Part shown: positions 38,756-46,166 of the stretch, in pieces
Layout: the number at the start of each line of letters is the position of its first letter
Numbering within the stretch: the stretch's first letter is position 1
Assembly: GCF_029870285.1 (NCBI RefSeq)
Contig: NZ_JACSYA010000015.1
Location: 55,097-119,096, forward strand
From: Delftia sp. PS-11
Lineage (GTDB): Bacteria > Pseudomonadota > Gammaproteobacteria > Burkholderiales > Burkholderiaceae_C
Length of the DNA: 64,000 nt
Reading direction: 5' to 3'
Translations under genes and position numbers: made by a program
The notes under the pieces: generated by a model
Database searches by the model: none
What the model saw: only the letters and a program-made list of their open reading frames with translations
What the model was told of the DNA's origin: nothing

Positions 38756-39189
38756 TGAATTTTGCTATAAAAGTGATAGAAGCTTTCCACGGATTCTAGC
38801 CAACCCGCATGGGCTGCGCGTTAGCGCGTACCGTGCGCCACGGCACATGCACCGCAGCACTGCAAGATCAGGCAGATGCGTTGCAGCGCCTGCCGGCACT
38901 CAGATTGATCTGATTTTCATGTCAGAGGGGCCAGCTAGGTCATGCGGCGCACGCAATCCGGGCTGACACGGTACAATCGACGGGCTAAGGTATTTGCGAA
39001 AAATCGATTGCTCGATTGTCTTTGCAGCGCCACTTGATCCGGCCCTCTGTTCGGTCTGCGCCTCTTGCGCAGCGCATCCACCCGCCCCAGCTGTTTTCGC
39101 ACGCGCCATGCAGGCACGTGCGGGACGCAGAGCTTGCGTGGGCCCGACGAACAAGCGCCACAACCGACCTGACCTGAGAGATTGAACAC
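38756..39189. other. Intergenic region between psd and infA
   Basis: 434 bases with no convincing gene. A TACAAT at 38972-38977 is a possible -10 element of the infA promoter, giving a leader of about 200 bases. A 63-codon plus frame (38994-39185) inside that leader has no binding site and atypical composition, so it is not called. GCGCGTTAGCGCG at about 38817 forms a small dyad. Confidence 0.4.
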
Positions 39190-39438
39190 ATGGCCAAAGA
39201 AGAACTGATTGAAATGCAAGGCTCCGTCACGGAAGTCCTGCCTGATTCGCGCTTTCGCGTGACGCTGGACAACGGACACCAGCTGATCGCCTACACCGGC
39301 GGCAAGATGCGCAAGCACCACATCCGCATTCTGGCAGGCGACAAGGTGTCGCTGGAAATGTCGCCCTACGACCTGACCAAGGGCCGCATCACCTTCCGCC
39401 ACCTGGCCAATCGCGGCCCGGCTCCCGGCTCGCGATAA
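39190..39438 (+). CDS. infA: Translation initiation factor IF-1
   Basis: An 82-residue OB-fold protein ([64 protein letters not shown]) that binds the ribosomal A site during initiation. The tail NRGPAPGSR is longer than in E. coli, and the gene stands alone rather than in the ribosomal protein operon. In many beta-proteobacteria a second infA copy of this type exists besides the one near rpmJ; whether one does here cannot be seen. It is followed by tRNA-Pro. Confidence 0.95.
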   Translation: MAKEELIEMQGSVTEVLPDSRFRVTLDNGHQLIAYTGGKMRKHHIRILAGDKVSLEMSPYDLTKGRITFRHLANRGPAPGSR

Positions 39439-39492
39439 TCAAAGCGCATTTGGAAAAATGCACGATTTTTGACACTATAATAGTGTTTTCGT

Positions 39493-39569
39493 CGGAGCGT
39501 AGCGCAGCCTGGTAGCGCATCTGCTTTGGGAGCAGAGGGTCGCGAGTTCGAATCCCGCCGCTCCGACCA
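39493..39569 (+). tRNA. tRNA-Pro (anticodon UGG)
   Basis: A 77-base cloverleaf with CCA encoded. Acceptor CGGAGCG pairs with CGCTCCG. The D-arm contains AGCGCAGCCTGGTAGCGC. The anticodon stem TCTGC/GCAGA encloses loop TTTGGGA with anticodon TGG, and the T-arm carries GTTCGAATC. The discriminator base is A. TATAAT stands at 39476-39481 inside the palindrome ACACTATAATAGTGT, and a terminator follows. Confidence 0.98.
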
Positions 39570-39577
39570 AAAGATTC

Positions 39578-39609
39578 AAGCCCTTAGCTGGAAACAGCTA
39601 AGGGCTTTT
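39578..39609 (+). terminator. Intrinsic terminator after tRNA-Pro
   Basis: The 13-bp stem AAGCCCTTAGCTG/CAGCTAAGGGCTT with tetraloop GAAA is followed by TT, eight bases after the tRNA. Confidence 0.9.
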
Positions 39610-39680
39610 GTCTACATCTCTCCCAGGCGTCTACCCCTGGCTCAGGCGAAGCAGCCCGCAGGCACGGGACAATACAGCGC

Positions 39681-40127
39681 ATGCAACGCAGCAAAAATGC
39701 ACGCTCGCCTCGTCAGTACGACCCCAACGCCTGGAACGTTCACATCGATGGCAGCGCCATGCCCAACCCCGGCCCCATGGCCATCGGCGTGCTCATCACC
39801 GCCCCGGACGGAAGCCGCCATCAACTGTCCCAAGCGCTTCAGGCCACAGGCTGCAACAATGAAGCGGAGTTGCGCGCACTGATGGCCGCACTGCACAAAC
39901 TGCGCGAACTGCAGGCAGACAGGCTGGACATCTTCACGGACAGCAGCATCCTCGTCGAGCAGTTGGCGCAGCCAGCACCCCGCCCCATTGTCAGGCTGGC
40001 TGCACTGTTCGATGCCACGCGCACCGCCATGTCCATGTTCGGGCAGGTCCGGCTGCACTGGGTACCCAGACACCGCAATGCAGACGCCGATGCACTGGCA
40101 CGGGCCGCTTTCAACCAGACCACATAG
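39681..40127 (+). CDS. Ribonuclease H-like protein
   Basis: A 148-residue RNase HI fold. The active-site carboxylates are visible: Asp in NVHIDGSAMPNPG, Glu in CNNEAELRALMAAL, Asp in LDIFTDSSILVEQL and Asp in HRNADADALARAAF, with the conserved WVPRHRNADADALA helix. It differs from classical RnhA and is closer to the stand-alone RNase H-like family, also called reverse-transcriptase-like. Hydrolysis of RNA in RNA/DNA hybrids is likely but unproven. A classical rnhA elsewhere is expected. Confidence 0.88.
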   Translation: MQRSKNARSPRQYDPNAWNVHIDGSAMPNPGPMAIGVLITAPDGSRHQLSQALQATGCNNEAELRALMAALHKLRELQADRLDIFTDSSILVEQLAQPAPRPIVRLAALFDATRTAMSMFGQVRLHWVPRHRNADADALARAAFNQTT

Positions 40128-40147
40128 CCACACCGGCTGCAACGGGC

Positions 40148-40338
40148 TTGCTGCAATGCAACAAATTCGGTACAATATCTACTGTTGTCTGCGCAGACAA
40201 TGCTGCATCTCACGCCGGCACGTCGTGCACTGCGACGAAAAAAACAACAGTGCCAGCTGCAGAGACGTTCTGCCGTAAAACGGAAGCCGCGTAAGAGCTT
40301 CCGTCCAAACACAAAAGCCCGCTTGCAGCGGGCTTTTC
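40148..40338 (+). ncRNA. Candidate small RNA, about 155 nt, with own promoter and terminator
   Basis: A good sigma-70 promoter, TTGCTG (40148-40153), 17 bases, TACAAT (40171-40176), predicts a start near 40183. An intrinsic terminator AAAAGCCCGC/GCGGGCTTTT ends at 40337. In between are the palindrome TTGTCTGCGCAGACAA (40185-40200) and the hairpin CGGAAGC/GCTTCCG. An Arg/Lys-rich 48-codon frame from ATG 40200 crosses the terminator and has no binding site; a basic small protein is a less likely alternative. Confidence 0.5.
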
Positions 40339-40409
40339 TCATGTAGCCAGCAGATCCGCCCTCCTCTTCGGCACACCCCGGCAAAGACCCCACAAAGCAC
40401 ACAAGTTAT

Positions 40410-40528
40410 TTGAGAATGATTCTCGTTTGAGTTATCATTCATCCCATGGTGCAGCGCTGACAGCGTTTCATCAGTTCAGTTTCATCGTGGGGCGACTCGT
40501 CAGGCCTGTTCAGCCTGCAGTCGTTTTT
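40410..40528 (+). ncRNA. Candidate Fur-regulated small RNA, about 80 nt
   Basis: The promoter TTGAGA (40410-40415), 17 bases, TATCAT (40433-40438) is overlapped by a strong Fur-box-like sequence (GAGAATGATTCTCG, then GAGTTATCATTC). The predicted start is about 40446. The terminator is a stem CGACT..AGTCG enclosing CAGGC/GCCTG with TTTTT at 40524-40528. The transcript carries GUUUCAUC twice (40465-40472 and 40479-40486) in a stretch without obvious pairing, plausible seed regions. Only a four-codon ORF (MVQR) is present. The layout matches iron-responsive sRNAs such as RyhB or PrrF, though I see no sequence similarity to them. Confidence 0.6.
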
Positions 40529-40806
40529 GCCAGCCAGCGGTATGCCGGTTAGCCAGGCTCTTTTTTAAAAGCACGGTCCACTGAACCCATCTCTTTGCCA
40601 CCACAAGCACACGCATCGCAGCACCTCTGGTGCCACCCGGCGACAAAACTGCCTGCAAGACTTGCCAGCCCCACCGTTGTGCGCTAGGCCTGAGGCAGTA
40701 CCCCCCTATCTGGTTCCTACAGGCAAGCCCTTCTGAAGGGCTCCGGCTTTTTCTGCAAGCCTCGAAAAGCTCAATCAGAAAATAGCGCTCACGCATGGTA
40801 GCCTGC
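40529..40806. other. Intergenic region before the sirtuin gene end, no gene recognised
   Basis: 278 bases without a supported ORF. AGCCCTTCTGAAGGGCT (40724-40740) is a 7-bp hairpin followed after a few bases by CTTTTT and may be a weak plus-strand terminator. A minus frame of 151 codons overlapping the region has no binding site. Confidence 0.4.
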
Positions 40807-41688
40807 CTATGGGTGTAACCCACCGGGATCCCAGCACGGGTCCAGCAGTTGCACAATCGCTGCCAGCCCGCTGGCAGCCCCCATGGGCAACCCTGCATCC
40901 AGACGTGTCGGTACGACGCACTCATGGGGATTGATCCGAACCAGCCTCCCGCCAAACTGCCGGATCACGCGCTGGCTGAAATGCCGAACGGAAGGAATCG
41001 CTGTGCCCGCACCCAACTCAATGACCACAGGCCGCGACACATCGGACAGCCACGCCTGCAGTCGTCCGGCCTGTGCGGCACTGCGCCGCTCGATCCAGCC
41101 ATCATCATTGAACATCAGCACATTGGGCCGTGCCAAGCCGCCACAGCCAGGACAGACAGGCGGTTGATTGCGCAGCCAGCACCTCACACCATCGACATCA
41201 GGCATAAAGCCTTGCGCACTCCATAGGTCTTTACTGCAGGGCCGCAGGCATTGCAGGTGGTGAATGGAGCCGTGACACTCGTAAATGCACTCGGCATCAA
41301 AACCCGCCTTCTGAAACTGCCCATCCACATTGCTGGTGAACACACGGGCGCCGTGCGGCATCAGCGAACCCCAGTGCTTCAGAATTTTGTAGCCCACATG
41401 CGGCTGCGTTTCACGGTACAGCGCCAGCCGATGGCCATAGAAACCCCAGGCCAGCCCCGGCATGGAGTGAAAGGCCGAAGGGGACGCAATATCGTGAAAA
41501 TCAAGCTGCGCGTCCCGCAAAGCCGGATAAGCCCGCCAGAAACCATACTGGCCACGAAAATCCGGCAGACCCGAGTCCACCCCCATGCCTGCGCCTGCAG
41601 CCACAATCAATGCGTCAGCCTGCTCCACCAGGGCGGCAGCCCGCTCCAGATCAGAAAAATCCATGGATTGAACGCCAGCACCGCGCAT
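40807..41688 (-). CDS. Sir2-family NAD-dependent protein deacylase
   Basis: A 293-residue sirtuin. The NAD site AAGAGMGVDSGLPDFRGQYGFW, the SNVDGQF motif (TQNID in classical members), and the catalytic His in ECHGSIHHLQC are present, together with cysteines typical of the zinc module (LRPCSK, CPGCGG) and the C-terminal ELGAGTAIPSVR. ATG 41688 is chosen because AAAGGGG precedes it; a GTG at 41754 would add 22 residues. It is longer than CobB and resembles the larger bacterial class with an extended zinc module. Its neighbour is a putative molybdenum-carrier protein on the same strand. Confidence 0.88.
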   Translation of the reverse strand: MRGAGVQSMDFSDLERAAALVEQADALIVAAGAGMGVDSGLPDFRGQYGFWRAYPALRDAQLDFHDIASPSAFHSMPGLAWGFYGHRLALYRETQPHVGYKILKHWGSLMPHGARVFTSNVDGQFQKAGFDAECIYECHGSIHHLQCLRPCSKDLWSAQGFMPDVDGVRCWLRNQPPVCPGCGGLARPNVLMFNDDGWIERRSAAQAGRLQAWLSDVSRPVVIELGAGTAIPSVRHFSQRVIRQFGGRLVRINPHECVVPTRLDAGLPMGAASGLAAIVQLLDPCWDPGGLHP

Positions 41689-41787
41689 GGCACCCCTTTC
41701 AACATCCGTGGCAAAAGAATGCCGATTGATCGTACCATCACCGCCATAGCCCACCGATCACATCGCAAAGTCCATGCTCTGCATGCA

Positions 41788-42324
41788 TCATGCAAAACAG
41801 GCAACAGCAGCAGCGGCCTGCAGCAACTCCCCTGTCAACCGATAAATGCCAGGCCTTTTGCTCTCGCGCGGACCGGCAATATTCAAGGTTTTGACGCTGT
41901 GCCCGCGCAGCCATGCAATGACGTTGACAGCAGCATCGGTCATGGCCAAGGCATCACATTGCACCACCAGACACGGCTTGCCCATGCGCTGTGCAAAAAC
42001 CTGCGTCGCCAGCGTCCCACCCTCCAGCACACCCAGATTAACGATCAGCGTGCCATCACTGTCTGCCACATTACGGCGCGTGCGCTGGCGATAACCCCCC
42101 TCGGCCAGTTCCATGAGCTGGTACTTGAGCGGAATGCATCCATCCTCAGCCAGACGACCGCGCGGCGCCCAGCCGCCATGCGTATAGCCATGCGACATGG
42201 CAAAGTCCAGTGCTGCACGGTCCGCTCCGGTCTGCCCGCCTGAAACAATGTGCTCGCAAAATCGCTGTGGCCCGGCAGACGGGCGCAATGATGGCAAGGG
42301 CACAGACTCGCAGTCGATACTCAT
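41788..42324 (-). CDS. Putative molybdenum carrier (MoCo carrier-like) protein
   Basis: A 178-residue Rossmann-like protein with the hallmark IVSGGQTGADRAALDFAMSHG and GWAPRGRLAEDG, followed by YRQRTRRNVADSDGTLIVNLGVLEGGT and KPCLVVQ. The family (putative molybdenum carrier; related to the lysine-decarboxylase/LOG fold) has structures but no proven function. The nucleotide-binding-like loop GGQTGAD could bind a nucleotide or the pterin. The gene stands 99 bases upstream of the sirtuin gene on the same strand, possibly co-transcribed; NAD-derived ligands would be a common theme (speculation). Confidence 0.82.
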   Translation of the reverse strand: MSIDCESVPLPSLRPSAGPQRFCEHIVSGGQTGADRAALDFAMSHGYTHGGWAPRGRLAEDGCIPLKYQLMELAEGGYRQRTRRNVADSDGTLIVNLGVLEGGTLATQVFAQRMGKPCLVVQCDALAMTDAAVNVIAWLRGHSVKTLNIAGPRESKRPGIYRLTGELLQAAAAVACFA

Positions 42325-42519
42325 GGTTCAGCCTGCCCAGCGGCAGGGGTTCTTCAAGCCAGTCTGCTCAGATTGCAGGAGCGGTAAGTCCCCTCATCGT
42401 CAGAGCGCAGCGTTGTTCAATCAATGCATTGATTTTCTCTGCTACGGCATTGCCTGCAAAGCCTCGTTCAGCATCAGACGGGATGCTTGCGCGCCGTCGC
42501 TGACAGCCACTTTTCCCAT

Positions 42520-42871
42520 TCAAGAATGCGCCACTTGGCTTGAGCCTTGTTCGGGCTCGTGCGTCCATGCCGGAATATTCAGCAAGCCGTGCAGCACATG
42601 CCACACATCGACGTGGTCGGAGTGCTCGACGTAGAACACGAGGTGCGGGTAGCGCGTCAGCGGCTATGCGCGCAGGCCTGGCAGAGTGAGTGCATGGGCG
42701 TAGCACGGAGAGCCTGTGGCCGGGTGGGCGACTGATGTGGCCGTAGGCCCTCTCCAGCGCATCGACAAAGCCTATTGCCACGGCTTCGTCCACCTCACTC
42801 AGGTAGTAAGCAACAGCATCGTCCGCATCCCGGTTGGCCTGCTCACGCGGGATGACCACCTTGGCCTTCAC
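42520..42871 (-). pseudogene. parE: ParE-type toxin gene, broken by a frameshift and a stop codon
   Basis: The 5' part is intact (MKAKVVIPREQANRDADDAV to ALERAYGHISR). After about position 42730 the ParE-like sequence continues in another frame as HPATGSPCYAHALTLPGLRA, then TAG where ParE proteins have a Trp (LRxWPL), then PLTRYPHLVFYVEHSDHVDV and WHVLHGLLNIPAW. Two lesions therefore disable the toxin. The start overlaps the stop of the parD-like antitoxin gene, the normal operon arrangement. The open 167-codon frame through the region is not the ancestral protein. Confidence 0.75.
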
Positions 42872-43098
42872 GCCTTGGCAGCGGGTTTGGCTGCCTTGCG
42901 CACTCGGTCACGCAGCCCGTCGAAGTAGCTGGCATCGGCAGGGGCCGCCGGGGCAGAGGCTGCTCCAGCCAGCAGCAAGCCGCGCAGTTGCAGACGGTCT
43001 CGATCCTTGCGGATCAACTCGTGGACGTACTCACTGCTCGTGCCATAGCCCCGCTGGCTGACCTGCTCGTCCACGAAAGACTTCAGGGGCAAGTTCAT
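42868..43098 (-). CDS. parD: ParD-type antitoxin, orphaned by loss of its toxin
   Basis: A 76-residue ribbon-helix-helix protein: LPLKSFVDEQVSQRGYGTSSEYVHELIRKDRDR is the DNA-binding domain and the C-terminal YFDGLRDRVRKAA the ParE-binding tail typical of ParD. It would bind its own promoter and neutralise ParE. The adjacent parE is a pseudogene, so this gene survives alone, perhaps as an anti-addiction gene or simply in decay. Confidence 0.82.
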   Translation of the reverse strand: MNLPLKSFVDEQVSQRGYGTSSEYVHELIRKDRDRLQLRGLLLAGAASAPAAPADASYFDGLRDRVRKAAKPAAKA

Positions 43099-43132
43099 CG
43101 GGGAGGACTATCAGAAGCCGAAGACTGAACCG

Positions 43133-43705
43133 TCATATCGCTACCTTCCACTCCCGCAACTGACCGACGGTCTGTGTCAGTCCCTGTTTGAGTAGCGTGT
43201 CCAGGTACTCGTCAACCGTCTTGGGCGGGCTCGTCAGCGATTGGCGGTGGTTGGCTGCAGCCTCGCAAACCCGGGCGGCGTGCAGATCCAGTAGGTCGAA
43301 GATGAAGTCATCCGGGTGCTGGGCGGTCAGGTTGTAGGGCTTGAGCCGTTCCGGCGGAAAGTCCTTCAGGTTGAAGGTCACGATCAGGCTCGCGCCGCCG
43401 TGAATGGCGGCTGCCACCACATGCCGGTCATCGGCGTCCGGCAACTTGACGGACGGGATCAGATGCTCGAAGCCGGTGACCAGGCTGTCGCGGACGTGGG
43501 CGTTCATCAGCGACCGCGTCCGCTCCAGGTCTTCGGCCTTCAGATCCGGCCGCTGCTTCAGGACGTTACGCGTCCACTCGTCGTGGATCATGTCCGTCCA
43601 ACGCGCCCGATACAGATCGGTCAGCGCAAGGCGCATCAGCAAGTCGCGCAACGGTGCCGGGTAGAGCACGCAGGCGTCGTAGATGACGGTGAAGTTCGAA
43701 CTCAT
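43133..43705 (-). CDS. PIN-domain toxin-like protein
   Basis: A 190-residue protein with an N-terminal PIN domain: the first acidic residue in FTVIYDACVLYPAPLRDLLMRLA, the second region HDEWTRNVLKQRP, and the C-terminal acidic cluster KLPDADDRHVVAAAIHGGASLIVTFNLKDFP. Asp residues at these places form the Mg-dependent RNase site. The last 60 residues are an extra helical tail. It begins immediately after the HTH gene (TGA ATG, no gap), the usual antitoxin-toxin order. Ribonuclease activity is inferred. Confidence 0.85.
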   Translation of the reverse strand: MSSNFTVIYDACVLYPAPLRDLLMRLALTDLYRARWTDMIHDEWTRNVLKQRPDLKAEDLERTRSLMNAHVRDSLVTGFEHLIPSVKLPDADDRHVVAAAIHGGASLIVTFNLKDFPPERLKPYNLTAQHPDDFIFDLLDLHAARVCEAAANHRQSLTSPPKTVDEYLDTLLKQGLTQTVGQLREWKVAI

Positions 43706-44170
43706 TCATTCGTACCCCATCTTGAGCGCCTGGGCTTGCTCGGCTAGTGCATCGAGGGCCTTGCTGCGCTCAGCGTCGATCTGCTCCTTGTACGCGATCA
43801 CGTCCTGGTAGCGGACGCGACGGTGTGTGCCAATCTTGTGGAACGGGATCTCGCCGCGCTCCAGTAACTGCACGAGGAACGGTCGCGAGACGTTGAGCAC
43901 GTCCGCTGCGTCCTGGGTCGTCAGTTCGGCGTGGATCGGGATGATGCTGACCGCGTTGCCCTCACCGATTTCGGTCAGGACGTCCACAAGCAGACGCAGT
44001 GCCGACACGGGGACGCGGACCGGATGAGACGCGCCCTTGTCGTCGAAGATCCCGATCTGCTGGGTTTCCGCGCGGGTCTGCAAGAAGGCGGACAGCGCCC
44101 GACCGCTCTCGCGAGCGATGGCAACTTCTTCCGCTGTCGGCAACGAATGGGTGGGAGAGAGTGTAGTCAT
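43706..44170 (-). CDS. HTH (excisionase-type) antitoxin of the PIN pair
   Basis: A 154-residue protein whose C-terminal half is an excisionase-like winged HTH: ELTTQDAADVLNVSRPFLVQLLERGEIPFHKIGTHRRVRYQDVIAYKEQID. The N-terminal half (MTTLSPTHSLPTAEEVAIAR to EIGEG) is helical and probably holds the toxin-binding part. Followed without a gap by the PIN gene, it fits the MerR/excisionase-PIN type of toxin-antitoxin module and would repress its own promoter. Confidence 0.82.
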   Translation of the reverse strand: MTTLSPTHSLPTAEEVAIARESGRALSAFLQTRAETQQIGIFDDKGASHPVRVPVSALRLLVDVLTEIGEGNAVSIIPIHAELTTQDAADVLNVSRPFLVQLLERGEIPFHKIGTHRRVRYQDVIAYKEQIDAERSKALDALAEQAQALKMGYE

Positions 44171-44359
44171 GGCAGCCTCCTGGGAGCTTCAAACAGCATC
44201 ATGGGAGGAAGCATAATCGAAATATTCGAAACGACGAGGTTTTGTCGGGCAGACAACCAAAAGTACACCCATTGCGCCGCCAGGCCGTGCTGCGTCTTGG
44301 CTCGCGGGCGGAACCGCGCCTGCATGGACTCCTGCCAACTCATTCGGAAGGAGACCAAG

Positions 44360-44904
44360 ATGGAAGTCGCTCACCTCAATCAAAAACAATTGGCCGCTCC
44401 GCTGGAGCATCAGCGAGGCCACCCTGGAGCGCTGGCGACTATGTGGCGCAGCCGTTCACCCGCTTGAAGCGGGAAGCCATTTTTGCGGCGACCCGGGAAG
44501 ATGAGCAGCCCATGCTCCAGTTCTGGCTCAACTCTGGATTGCGCCCTGGCGAACTGCAGGTACTCCAGTGGGATCACATCGACTTCGGCAAGAAGATCGC
44601 GTACATCGTGCTCAACCAGGTTGCTGGCATCGCCAAGGCGCCGAAGACCGAGGCCGGCAAGCGGGAGGTTGAGCTCAATACCGAGGCGGTCGATGCCTTG
44701 AAGCAACAGCGCGCGATCAGTCAGGTTCGAGGCCCCAGGGTCTGGCTCAATTCGCGCACCTTGAAGCCGTGGACCACCGACGCCCAAATCCGGAAAACGC
44801 TGTGGCTGCCGGTAATGGAGCGAGCCGGGATCGAGTACCGGAATCCGTACCAGATCCGGCACACTTATGCGTCCACGCTGCTGACCGACCTCCCAAGCTT
44901 ATGA
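44360..44904 (+). pseudogene. Truncated tyrosine integrase fused to a broken HTH start
   Basis: From ATG 44360 (AAGGAG six bases upstream) the first codons read MEVAHLNQKQLA, then after one extra base RWSISEATLERWR in the next frame: a small excisionase/AlpA-type HTH. The other frame continues as a phage-type integrase catalytic domain with FWLNSGLRPGELQVLQWDHID (catalytic Arg) and NPYQIRHTYASTLL (second Arg region). It stops at 44904 before the catalytic Tyr. This looks like a deletion scar joining two genes of a former mobile element; the product cannot be an active recombinase. Confidence 0.8.
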
Positions 44905-44927
44905 GCCCTGGTGCGGGGTCCTGCGGG

Positions 44928-45269
44928 TCAAGCGCCTAACAGGCGCCGAGCAAGCACGGTTTGCATGTCGCGGCGTCCATCGGCGATCAGGTAAATGATG
45001 ACCTGGCTGCCTGTGACACGGTAGATCACGCGATACGGCATGAATAAGGTCTGGCGGTATTCTTTGATCCCAAGACCGACAAGTTCCTTCGGATAGCTAC
45101 CGCGTTCCGGGAATTTCGACAGACTCTCCACAACGTCCATCAACTTATCCAACACATAATTGGCGTTGGCTACACAGTCGAATTCGGAGATGTAGTCGTG
45201 GATGGCCTCCAGGTCCTGCTCCGCACCCTCGGTGAGAAGGACGTCGAACTTGGCAGACGTACCTGTCAT
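44928..45269 (-). CDS. RelE/ParE-family toxin
   Basis: A 113-residue protein with the RelE/ParE fold: FDVLLTEGAEQDLEAIHDYISEFD, the middle LSKFPERGSYPKELVGLGIKEYRQTLFMPYRVIYRVTGSQVIIYLIADGRRDM and a C-terminal RRLL. The lack of the RelE catalytic His/Lys set suggests a ParE-like gyrase inhibitor or an inactive member; not certain. The start codon overlaps the antitoxin stop (TGATG), so the pair is translationally coupled. Confidence 0.87.
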   Translation of the reverse strand: MTGTSAKFDVLLTEGAEQDLEAIHDYISEFDCVANANYVLDKLMDVVESLSKFPERGSYPKELVGLGIKEYRQTLFMPYRVIYRVTGSQVIIYLIADGRRDMQTVLARRLLGA

Positions 45270-45544
45270 CAGACCGGGGGGCGCTTGGCGCGGAGGCGGG
45301 CAACGATGTCGGCCACGGGTTTGACCTTACCAGCGACCACATCCTGATTGCCCAGCGCAAGGATTTTTAGCAAGGCCAGTGTTTCCTGCGTCTCCTCGAA
45401 CGAGGCAATGTCCTGCAGGACAGCCTTGGCCTCACCGTTTTGGGTGATGACCATAGGTTCACGCTGCTCCGCAAGGTGCGTCAAAACCTCGGCAGCGTTG
45501 GCTTTGAGATAGCTGATAGGCTTGACTTGTGATGAGTAGCGCAT
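45269..45544 (-). CDS. Phd/YefM-family antitoxin
   Basis: A 91-residue protein with the Phd/YefM N-terminal fold: VKPISYLKANAAEVLTHLAEQREPMVITQNGEAKAVLQDIASFEE, followed by an unstructured-looking tail that would wrap the toxin. It precedes the ParE-like toxin and likely represses the operon through the GACTA/TAGTC repeats just upstream. Confidence 0.88.
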   Translation of the reverse strand: MRYSSQVKPISYLKANAAEVLTHLAEQREPMVITQNGEAKAVLQDIASFEETQETLALLKILALGNQDVVAGKVKPVADIVARLRAKRPPV

Positions 45545-45567
45545 GGCGGTGCTCCAGACTCGAATAA

Positions 45568-45592
45568 GACTAAATATAGTCCTTTTATAGTC
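45568..45592 (-). promoter_or_regulatory. Operator-like repeats before the Phd/ParE module
   Basis: GACTAAATATAGTC (45568-45581) is a dyad, and a further TAGTC half-site lies at 45588-45592. The position 24 bases upstream of the antitoxin start fits autoregulation by the Phd-type antitoxin. Confidence 0.55.
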
Positions 45593-45838
45593 CGATCACA
45601 AGGTGTGCAGAGGGCCTCAGGCCCGGGAAAATTCGTCTTCATTACGCAGGCAGATCAGAACCCCAAAGTGCATCTGCAAGACCCGGGATTTAGAACCGCT
45701 AACACGACCCAGCAAAGTATCCGTCCGGCCACCCCATCTACCCTGAATGAAGACTTCCAAGCACCATCGTGTCCACGTAAAACATCGTGCAGACCTTGGG
45801 CAGCCCGTTTGCGCGCGAGCTCCGGGATGGCAGCCAGG
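45593..45838. other. Gap within the TA cluster, no gene recognised
   Basis: About 246 bases of lower GC than the surrounding housekeeping genes, without a supported ORF. Short minus-strand frames look like eroded coding sequence, but no family is recognisable. It is probably leftover mobile DNA. Confidence 0.4.
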
Positions 45839-46162
45839 TCAAGCTGCCTCGATCACCCGTGCCACATCACTGCGGCATTCGGCGCACTTGCCCACCAGCA
45901 GCAAGTCGCCGCCTTTGATGGTGCCACTGAAATTGGTGATTGTGGTTTCGTGACGGCAGTGGCCGCACCAGACGTTGGACTGCAGCCGCTTGCGGATGTC
46001 GGCAGGGATGGACTCCCAGCGCTGACGGGCGGGTTTGGTGAAGCTGGGAAATGACTCAACGCCTATTGTGGACTCTGCCAGTTCAGGCACCCGCTTGATC
46101 GCCATCGCCCTGGCTTCTTTCATCGCAGCCTGAGTCTGCAGGTTCGGTGTTTTCTCGTTCAT
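45839..46162 (-). CDS. Zinc-ribbon protein of unknown function
   Basis: A 107-residue protein. The N-terminal half is helical and charged (KEARAMAIKRVPELAESTIGVESFPSF), then TKPARQRWESIPADIRKRL and a C-terminal zinc ribbon with the two pairs CGHC and CAEC enclosing HETTITNFSGTIKGGDLLLVGK. No family recognised. It begins five bases after the doc toxin stop, so it is the third gene of the antitoxin-doc unit, an unusual companion that may be regulatory or part of the cargo. The start ATG 46162 has only a weak binding site. Confidence 0.6.
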   Translation of the reverse strand: MNEKTPNLQTQAAMKEARAMAIKRVPELAESTIGVESFPSFTKPARQRWESIPADIRKRLQSNVWCGHCRHETTITNFSGTIKGGDLLLVGKCAECRSDVARVIEAA

Positions 46163-46166
46163 GGCA

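Noticed and set aside
38994..39185. 63-codon frame upstream of infA
   Set aside because: No ribosome-binding site, Ala/Cys/Arg-rich composition and position inside the probable infA leader; no support as a gene.
40200..40346. Basic 48-codon frame inside the 40.2-kb candidate sRNA
   Set aside because: It lacks a binding site and its last codons lie within and beyond the terminator hairpin, so a non-coding reading is more likely; kept only as an alternative.
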